Positions 55,686 through 64,000 of a stretch of DNA of 64,000 bases are shown here, one piece after another. The stretch comes from Aphelocoma coerulescens. Lineage: Eukaryota > Chordata > Aves > Passeriformes > Corvidae. Position 1 is the first letter of the stretch. Every line of letters starts with the position of its first letter. The notes beneath the pieces were generated by a model, which did not search any database, had not been told where the DNA came from, and saw only the letters and a list, made by a program, of their open reading frames with translations. The position numbers were made by a program, and so were the translations under genes. The stretch spans positions 8,827,264-8,891,263 of the forward strand of contig NC_091019.1 of assembly GCF_041296385.1 (NCBI RefSeq), read 5' to 3'.

Positions 55686-57668
55686 TCTTGAGTTCAGACT
55701 GACTTCAGTCTTCTAAGAGTTTCTTCCTCACATTGATTAGGATACCATCATTAGTTATTTTTACGTATCAAGTTACTTTTTTACAAATCTCTTGTATCAC
55801 AATCCAGCCAGAGGCTCTTCAACCAGAATTTCTCAGAAATTTCTAAACATTTCACTAGCTGCAACATGTCTGTATTTTAAAAGGTGTTTGCACAACTTCT
55901 GTCAAGCAGGAGAAAATGGAGAGTTAGGTAAGCTAGAAGGATTAGTGAATCACAGGCCTAGTGATAGTGAACACAAAATCAAGGGTTATATACTGGATAT
56001 TTCACTGTAATGAAAGAATATATTTTTAAATTACGTTAATTAGATTTAATTTAGAGAATTCTGGTTTTTCACATACCACAATTTCTAATACTGCAATATC
56101 ATTACTACACTGTACACTGAAAATTTATGCATATCATCAACTACCTACCTCATAATTGTCTCAGCTGCGGAAGCATCAGAAGCTTCATACAGGTTTCTTC
56201 ACAGAAATCATCTTCCAGACCATTTACAGGGAGTTTTAGTTTTACAGAGTAAAATTTTAGGAGTATTAATTTTTGCTTTTCTTTGTTATGCTACTTTTGT
56301 TGCAACAGGCAATGATGCTAGGGACCAGATGCACAACCCGTACTATCTACTGATTTGTGATACCTTTTGGTCCTACTTAAGTGATACTGGAAACTCCTCA
56401 AGGACTGAGGATACTCATGCTCCTAGTGACTCTTCTCTCCTACCCAAAACCTACCATATAGACAAAATCTGTCTTTTTAACTTCTAAGACCTGCTTCTCA
56501 GTTTTCTCCATCTGACTGTGAATTAGTTAGCTATGAGATACTAACAGCTGAAATATGACAGACAGGGGCAATTTATGTCTGGGAGGAACTGGAACCCAAA
56601 CAAATAGAAATTTAGTTTTGATTGGCCAGTAGTGTTGCTCACCAAAAAGCAGAACGTGCCTGAGTTGATTCTCAGTAAATTGTTGGAACATTACTTTACA
56701 AATCACAACAATAAACTTTCTCAATTTTCACAGCTTCTTCAGATTTTGTTTGTTTTTAATGAAAGTGGGATTTGATCCAGGATTGTAATGAAAAAATACC
56801 AAACACAAGACTTGGAATAAAGCTGTAACAGTGACTAATAATAGACATAATTTATCTCAAGACACAGCTCATGCTACAAAAGCTGTGGGCTGAAAAGGCG
56901 CAGGTAGGACAGGTAGGTCTGATGAAGTAGCAGACCCCTATACAGTTGATGCCCTCCAAAAGAGTAGTTACACACCATGGAAAAAAACACACACTTCTAT
57001 AGTTTAATCTGCCTTTCTCACAGACCATTGCTGCACCCTGAGCATGCCAATATGTACTCATAGATATAAAAGAACATAGTGGGAGTAGTTTACAAGGTAG
57101 AGGTCTGAAGTTAGATGAGATGAAAGTGAACTCAAGTAACTTTTATTTTTCCTTTGCCTCCAATTACTTGAGAGAAATTTTAGGAAAGGCTTATCAGATT
57201 TAAACTGCTGAGCAATTTCTCAAAACTCCACAAACTTTGACACATCACTGATCACCTGAGAAAAAAACAGCCTTTAAAACCACTCTTGAAAGCACACAAC
57301 ACTGCAACCAGTGCTTGATGTTACAAATCAAGCTACATTTGAAATGCATGACACAGACTTTCATTCCTACCCTCCCTTCTCCAGCAACAAGGAGAACTCG
57401 TTTATCCAGAAAGCTGGATTACAAACTATGCCTCAAGCAGCAGTGAGTCAAGATTTCATATTGGGTTGGTTGAGCTGCTTTTGCTTTTTTGTCTTGTGGT
57501 TGTTGTTTTTGATTATCCTAAAAAACTACTGAGGGAATCTGGGGTGGAATTAAAGTGCAGAAAAGTAATCTAAAAGTTATCTTTTATAACTGGGAGTAGA
57601 GAGGAAAACTTTAACTAAGTAATAACTTCTCTGTACGTAGTATTTATTTGTGTGGTATTGCACACACA
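55686..57668. other. No recognised feature
   Basis: AT-rich sequence, no element recognised. Confidence 0.45.
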
Positions 57669-57674
57669 TATTAT

Positions 57675-58019
57675 TTTAGCGGGGGGGGGGGGGGAGTCCT
57701 GGGTGCAGGAGAGCCAGCTGGAGTCACAACACGAACACCGATACGATTTGAGCATCGTGCTCCCATTTTATTGTTTACCTTCACCAAGTTATACTTTTTC
57801 AAAGTTCACGCCCCTTTCCCATGAGAAAGCCTCTATGCAGCAGGGGAGCTGGCCAGTGTATACCTTTTCCCAAGGCTGTTCAAGGCTGCTGGCTAGCAGG
57901 TGCCTTGCAAGCTCATCTTCAGCCTGAGGGCCCATCAGGGGTACTTCTGCAACAGCCCTGGGATGCCCAAGCTCTCCTGGGGTATCCTATGCCCCCATTC
58001 CACAAGGAATTCCTCTACA
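57675..58019 (-). repeat. 3' LTR
   Basis: 345 bp including a run of 14 G at 57681-57694. Minus-strand AATAAA intact (TTTATTG near 57767). Minus start is TGTAGAGGAATTCC. Confidence 0.88.
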
Positions 58020-58508
58020 TATCCCCCATTTTCTTTTTGGGCAACCCAGGTCTGGTCGATGATTTTTTGCAGCCCCGCTTTAAGGCAAGAAAAAATACAC
58101 CCAAGTATTCTTAAGCCTAATATAACTACAAATAGCAATTGGCAGCCTTCTACTAACAAGGTACGCAGCCATCCGGTGATACCCAGACCCTTAAGCCAAT
58201 CTCTAATAGGGTCGTCTGTCTCTCGAAGGTTGTGTAGGCCCCTCTGGAGGTCAGAGAGGTGCTTGTGAATTGAGACAGAGTGGTCAGAAAGATTCATACA
58301 GTACATACCCTGGAACTCTTCACAGCCATGGCCGTGATCTAGTAGTAGAAAAATCAATGGCAGCTCGATTTTGTAATACTGTATGTCTAACACTAGTAAC
58401 ATCTGCACTTAGCTCGTCAAGCATCTGCGAAGTTATGTTTAACTTCTCCCTCGCCCAGCAAGCAAGTTTATGCAAAATAGTATGAGTGAGCCCTGGCTGC
58501 TGAAGCAC
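57935..58508 (-). pseudogene. env: env transmembrane-subunit remnant
   Basis: Two overlapping frames (58508-58320 and 58408-57935) encode one TM subunit interrupted by a frameshift near 58345, inside LQNRAAIDF. The second frame continues with HGHGC, a cysteine motif in which the first Cys of the final CC pair is Tyr (C-EEFQGM-YC), NLSDHSVSIHK, a hydrophobic anchor (LLFVVILGLRILGCIF) and a tail reaching into the 3' LTR. The Tyr would abolish the usual disulfide to the surface subunit. The surface subunit is not recognisable upstream. Confidence 0.85.
58020..58038 (-). promoter_or_regulatory. Polypurine tract
   Basis: Minus strand reads AAAAGAAAATGGGGGATA next to the LTR start, a largely purine run. 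Confidence 0.7.
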
Positions 58509-58905
58509 CAGGTAAAAACATAGATGCTAGCCAAATTAACTGCTTTCACTCAATCTAAATGAGCGGACAGCTGATTGAAAATGTCCGTTAATGCTCCTGT
58601 CTCAAGACAGTCAAAAAACAATTTCTTACTCTACCTCTGTATCTGATGCTATACCCAAAAATTTATGCAATTCTCCTTAGTTTTGCCTTTGGAAAGGGTT
58701 CCCCGACACCCACCACAAGTCACTAGCAACCACCTAGGGCAGCTGTTACATTTGCCCCAGGGTCTCGCTATTTCTCCTGCTACAGAGAGTGGTGGATCTG
58801 GCAAGTCCTCAGCTCCCTCACTCAGCCATGTCTGCAGCCTCTCCCAAGGCTTCTCGGGACGGAGCTCCCAGAGTTCCAGCTGTTATGGTAGTGGCGTCAC
58901 TTTCC

Positions 58906-60833
58906 TCAGGAGCCGATGCTGACTGTGCCTTCTTGCTTCGGGGTCCTGTATGCGTAGCACGGCACCACTTGCTGGGAACACCTCTGGTCAGTGCTGTGGC
59001 AATGACTTGTCCCTGTTGTTGCAGGACATTCTGCAGTGTTGCAGTAAAAGCAGCTGTTTGAGATGACTGTTCTGCATGGGTAGCACATATGAGCTACACC
59101 TGCTCCTTGGGGCAGTGTAGCAAGAATTGTCTTAGTTTGCCTATTAGCATTTTCAAAGGCAAGTGTTCGGAATATTTGCTCTTGGAGCTCTTCAGAGAGC
59201 TCAGTTGCATCCTTTAAGGCTGCTGACAAACGGTTGATGAACTGACCATATGGCTCTGACAGCCCTTGTCGGACTGCTTGCATACAGGGGAGACTTTTTC
59301 TTTTCAGGTACTGACAACAGGGCTTTGGGACCAAGAGTCTGTGACAACTGATGAATGACTACAGGCATGGTCAGCTGTGTCACCGTCGCTCCATAAGCCC
59401 CGCTCCCAGTTAGCATGTCAGCTTGGAGTGCATACAGTGGGTCTTGTGTGTCACCTTGGTGTTTGCTAGCTTCTTCTTGTGCTAGCCGCTTCCATGTTTG
59501 CTCCCAGAGCAGGAACTGTGAAGGGGTTAATAACAACTGTGCGATGCTGATGCAGTCATTTGGACACAGGACATCTGCTGTAAAGATGAACTGCAGAATG
59601 CTTCGTGTAGCTTCAGACCGCAAGCCATGCGTGGTGACCGTTTGCTTGGCTTGCTGCAAGATCTTCCAGTCATGGGGTTCCCACTTTACAGTGTCCCCTT
59701 GTATCTGTACAGGGCAGGCGAGGGCATCCACTGCTTGCCAATCACCCTCAATGATTGCATCACGGATAACTCCATTCCATCTCCTCCGCAATGGGTCAGT
59801 CCTCTCCGTCAGGGCTGATGGAAACGACGGCTGCACCTCCCCTTGTGGGAAGGGAGGAGCTGTAGGCACTGTGCCTGATTCTCCTGACGGGAACGTAGGA
59901 GCTCTGCGTGCTAACTTGACTGGTGGGGTCACAGGACGCCACGGTGCTGATGGTGTAACATCACAAGCTTTGGACTCTAGCACATCTTGCCATGTAGATA
60001 ATTTAGCAAGCTTTTGGACTACTTCTTGCATCATTTCTCGGTGGTTCTCCTCCTCTAGGGGCTGACCCTTGGCAGCCCTGGCTGGCTCTGGCTCTGCAGG
60101 CGACAAAACTGCAGAAGCCACTTCGCTGCCGGATGTTGCTCCGCTGTCTGGCAGAGGGGGGTTACGCTCTGCTGCTTTCGGCCGGGCTTTAGGACCGCTC
60201 GTTTGCACCGCCGCTTTTGGCCGGAAGCTAGGACCGCCTGTTTCTCCTTGGCCTGCCTGTGCCCCGCCCCCTGAGTCGGGCAGCTCTGCTTCCGCCTTCG
60301 CAGCCACTTCTCCCTCAGACGTCAGAGGGGTAACTTCCTTCCCCGCCGAGTCCAGCAACTCCCGCAGCGAGCGGACGGGTGCTGCTGTGCCTTTAATCGG
60401 TTTTCTTGTGGCCAGCCCTAAGAACCGTGCTACCCTGGACTCCGCCCTGGTCTCTGTCACGCTGCTCCGTAAGACCCCCGTCTGTTCCCTTCCCAGAGCC
60501 GCTAAACCCAGAGCTGCCACTCTCTAAAGCCTCTATGGTAGCCACGGACACTGTCCTCTCTGCTTTCATTTCTGCAAGAGTGCCAGTTGCTGCCCTCCAG
60601 GTTAAGCTGAGAGCTTTAGCTTCTTTAGCTTCCTTTCCTCCCTCAATCGTGGACAGCCACAATTCGTTTCCAACGTCCCCCCATGCTTCGACTGAGAACA
60701 AAAGCAAAGTGTATTTCACACACCCCTGTTCCCGGGCCCACGTAACGAGGACATTCACATCTCGGTCTTTCACAATCTCGCCTCTCGTAGAGAGGATGCT
60801 AGCTCGGAGCTGAGTTCCTGCCTTGTAATCCAT
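58906..60833 (-). pseudogene. gag: gag, frameshifted
   Basis: Three frames in order: 60833-60393 (matrix-like, begins MDYKAG), 60520-59201 (Pro-rich linker, then a capsid N-terminus with EPHDWKILQQAKQTV and SQFLLWEQTWKRLA) and 59334-58906 (capsid C-terminus with a major homology region, VRQGLSEPYGQFINRL, then degraded Cys residues of nucleocapsid). Frameshifts lie near 60400-60500 and 59330. The capsid has the alpha/betaretrovirus look rather than gamma. Between 58900 and 58510 only a second degenerate knuckle-like Cys cluster can be guessed, and no protease. Confidence 0.82.
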
Positions 60834-61028
60834 AGCTTCTTTGCTGCGGGTACTCGCTTAGCCACGCAAAAATACGGTCTCCGGCCACTCGGCTTTGAGG
60901 TTTAGCCCCCGGCTTTACTTGGCTTTGGGGCCACCCGCTCTGGTTCCCCTGGCTCTGCCACACCGATACGGTGAAATTCAGAGTCTTACCGCATTTAAGC
61001 GAACCTTCATGTAGCAAAACTCACTCAG

Positions 61029-61046
61029 GTCCCTGTTTGGACGCCA
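61029..61046 (-). promoter_or_regulatory. Primer-binding site, tRNA-Lys type
   Basis: Minus strand reads TGGCGTCCAAACAGGGAC just after the 5' LTR, 16 of 18 matching the lysine-tRNA site known from lentiviruses and betaretroviruses. Confidence 0.85.
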
Positions 61047-61049
61047 GGC

Positions 61050-61386
61050 TTAGTGGGGGGGAGTCCCAGGTGCAGGAGAGCCAGCTGGAGTCACAACACG
61101 AACACCGATACGATTTGAGCATCGTGCTCCCATTTTATCGTTTACCTTCACCAAGTTATACTTTTTCAAAGTTCACGCCCCTTTCCCATGAGAAAGCCTC
61201 TATGCAGTGGGGGAGCTGGCCAGTGTATACCTTTTCCAAAGGCTGTTCAAGGCTGCTGGCTAGCAGGTGCCTTGCAAGCTCATCTTCAGCCTGAGGGCCC
61301 ATCAGGGGTACTTCTGCAACAGCCCTGGGATGCCCAAGCTCTCCTGGGGTATCCTATGCCCCTGTTCCACAAGGAATTCCTCTACA
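61050..61386 (-). repeat. 5' LTR
   Basis: About 337 bp, same family as 57675-58019. The poly(A) signal here is changed to GATAAA on the minus strand (TTTATCG). Confidence 0.88.
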
Positions 61387-61392
61387 TATTAT

Positions 61393-64000
61393 AATTAGTT
61401 ATAATTTACTTTACTGCCAAGGTTTTTTGGGGGTTTTGTTTTTGAAAGGACAATCACTTCTGGCTTTTAAAGTTAGTTCCAGACATCGTTTGAACTTGGT
61501 TTATGCTCTGCCAGTAAGTTATTACTATGTTATTTTTAAAAGTTCACATTTCCAAAGTGGATTTAGTTGCTTAGCAGAGCATGCCTTTAATCATAATCAA
61601 CAACAACAACACGGCAGCAACGTAAGAAACAAAATTAAAACAAAGTCATGGAAAACATGTCCTGATCTGGTTTCTAGATAATATTTAATTGCATGAGCTT
61701 GAGACAGTGCCTTTTATAGATCACTGGTGTAGTTAAAGTACTCCTTTACATGACAGCCATTACCAAAAAGCCAGACAATTGAAAGTCTCCCTTATCACTC
61801 AGCTATGCAGTGTAACCCAGCCTCCTACACCCAGTTTCCTATATGTGCTTTTCACCTGGCAATCAAAAGCGCTAATTTATGAAAGCTAGTACCTTTCAGA
61901 CATGTTATAACTTTGGCAGAGAGAAGTTACTTAACATGTCCTTGATGAAGCAAAGATTCAGATATATACTTGTGAATTTTAAATCAAGTTCTTTGATTTC
62001 ATTACAAGGCAGCATTTTTACCCATTATATATTGTCTTAATGTTAATTAAAGAGCATACTGTGTAGTTCTACAAAGTATACATAGCTAGACAAGAATTCT
62101 TTTTTGAGAACATGATTCAAAAGCTCATGATTATTCAATTTACTTCCCTTTTGTGTTAAGAAACTTAAGCAATACTAAAACTTAGCCAAATGTTTTTCAT
62201 ATATTTAAAAACACACATATATATTAAGACTATGAGAGAAGTATGTATGAAATCTTTATGCAAATAAAAATACAGTTTCAAATATGTTTCTGCTCATAAA
62301 AAAGTCCCAAGATAAAACAGAATGGAAATGCTTCATAGTATTAGCAGAAAGGATAAAACAAACCAATCCCCCAGACACCCTTTGTAGATTGTATCATTAT
62401 TTCATGAGGTGTGTCTTTTGCTTACCAGTGATTTGGTCTAGAAAGTCTAGATTGCAAATTCTTCTTGTATAGGACTTACACAAAATTTAGAATTGAATAC
62501 ATGCAAAATTAAAAGGAAACAGCACAGTACTGCAATACTTGTATTACAGATATAGTCAAAATGCCAATTAAATGTTTCTCTTCCTAGTTAGCCTCTCTGT
62601 TGAGCATACAGGGAAACACAAGTTGCATTGCACAAATATGAGTTACCATCCACACATTCATATCCTGCCAACCAGCTGTGTGCAGCAATATCTTAACTCA
62701 GATACTAAGGGACACAATTGTAAAAATAATTAGGGTTTTAGCTTCAGTAGAGGAAGTACATTTTCCCACCTCAGTCCTTTCCCTTGAAATATCATTCAAA
62801 CTGTATCCAAACCCAGCCTAAAACTGCCCATAGAGAGAAATGACTAAAATACTGTTCACTCAGCATTTAACGTAAAACAGTTTTTTAAATCATAAATATG
62901 ATTAAAAGATTTTTTACAGACCTCCTGGAAAAAAAATCAGAACACTATTTCTCAATAGTCAATTTGTTATTTTCATTCATTTCTCCCATGGGTACTCAGG
63001 TGAGAGAATTTATTACCTTGAGCTGTTTAATCCTTCTGCTGAAAGTATTTTATTTTGCATATATAAGTAAAAGTTCGTGGATCAGATACTGAAACTCACA
63101 TATCTTATTTTCTAGGCTACTGCCTCTGGAATTATTATTACCTGTAAGCTATTTTAGAAAAACCACAACCGTTTCAAGAGGAATGTCTGAGAGAGGTCAA
63201 ATTCTGTAAATTTATTGACAAGGACAGTAAATGAACAACAAATCAGTGGTCTAATTTAACTAGGAATGAAGTAGATTAACATTTTAAGAGACTGTACCAA
63301 GCATTTGAACTGCTTTACAAGAAGATTATGCTTTAAAAGTCTCGAAGGCTTAAAGGTAAGTGGCAATGACACTTTTCAATAATTTTAAAAGGCATAAAGT
63401 TGAAGCTTATTGTCCTTACTCCTGTTTATGCATTTTAATCCTGAAATCTTACACCTCTGAAGCAGCCTTAGAAGAACCCTAACGATTTTATGCATGAGCA
63501 ATGCACCCAGACCACCTGAAATAACAAAAAAATGTGGAAATTTTTTTCCAAGATTTGTTTGTATTGGAATCTCATGAAACATGATCAGCACATCCACTAT
63601 GTTCAGGAGATTACACAAAATATTTTCAATTTTTAAAGCTGTTCAGCTTAACGTGGAAGCAAAAGTAGTTCCCTGGTCAGCATTTAAGCATGGACTATAC
63701 AAATAATTCAATAATAACATCAGCCTAAAAACCAAGTTAACAAAAAAAAAAGAGAAAATGAGAAAAAACCATCAGCAGCACCTAAATCCTAGAGTTTCTT
63801 AAAATTACATTTTCTGTAACATTTTGTATTACTACCTGATTAAACCAGTATGAAAATACATTCTTTGCTAAATTCATTGGGATTCTATTATCCACTTTCC
63901 CTACACCAAGAATGCTGGTAGTTTTACCCTCCCATTTTCCTTGCTGAGAGGTAAAACAATGTGGATATGAAACAAAACTAAAGTCTGAAAGCCATTTGAT
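61393..64000. other. No recognised feature
   Basis: AT-rich sequence to the end of the window, no gene or repeat I can support. Confidence 0.45.

Larger units (their letters stand above)
57675..61386 (-). mobile_element. Defective provirus with gag and TM remnants
   Basis: Minus-strand element: 5' LTR about 61050-61386, primer-binding site, gag, partial env, polypurine tract, 3' LTR 57675-58019. A perfect 6-bp duplication TATTAT flanks it (57669-57674 and 61387-61392). The LTRs differ at about 8 substitutions in 330 bp plus the length of a G run. Pol and the Env surface subunit are absent and gag is frameshifted at least twice. The TM piece is closely similar to that of the provirus at 1050, and both env frames run into U3. 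Confidence 0.9.

Noticed and set aside
57900..58270. Plus-strand frame over the TM remnant
   Set aside because: It is antisense to a recognisable env frame and crosses the LTR boundary.
1..64000. CRISPR array, operons or bacterial ribosome binding sites
   Set aside because: No regularly spaced repeats of that type, and the sequence is vertebrate with LINEs and ERVs.

Overview
The window looks like bird genomic DNA, most likely from a songbird. It carries 5'-truncated CR1 LINE fragments, ERVL-type solo LTRs of the kind common in avian genomes, and several recent endogenous retroviruses (ERVs). I recognise no single-copy host gene, tRNA or rRNA. By my boundaries roughly half of the 64 kb is LTR-derived. 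That density, together with very young proviruses, would fit a poorly recombining region such as the W chromosome; this is inference only.

Layout. 1-1049: nothing recognised. 1050-6681: a minus-strand betaretrovirus-like provirus with two 552-bp LTRs (about 1.3% different), broken gag and pol and a long, almost open env. 7991-24350: solo or degenerate LTRs (7991, 10459, 11056, 13175, 17550, 18385, 20055, 22464, 23063, 23716), a 1.2-kb CR1 with reverse-transcriptase remnants (16196-17405) and a short CR1 tail (19627). 26731-28805: an ERVL LTR split by later insertions. 30-40 kb: CR1 tails, more LTRs and poly-C tracts. 40986-43214: a compact minus-strand provirus whose interior encodes a Gag-matrix-like protein and an intronless Y-box/cold-shock-domain protein, apparently a captured host gene. 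Two solo LTRs of the same family lie at 20055 and 34645. 46100-55482: a complete plus-strand gammaretrovirus-like provirus with open gag, pol and env and LTRs that differ at one base in 554. It sits inside an older solo LTR (45682-46099 and 55483-55679). 57675-61386: a minus-strand provirus with frameshifted gag and the transmembrane part of env; pol and the Env surface subunit are gone. 61393-64000: nothing recognised.

Two systems stand out. First, the Env of the 46.1-kb provirus carries three consecutive immunoglobulin-like domains between its signal peptide and the rest of the surface subunit. It also has an unusual C-x9-CC transmembrane motif and a PPxY motif in its cytoplasmic tail. Gag and Pol share one reading frame, separated by a UGA followed by CUAG, a context known to favour stop-codon readthrough. 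Second, the 2.2-kb element at 40986-43214 has the layout of a non-autonomous retrovirus that transduced a Y-box protein mRNA: LTR, matrix-like ORF, cold-shock ORF, LTR, with a perfect 6-bp target-site duplication. Its trans requirements (polymerase, envelope) would have to come from another element.
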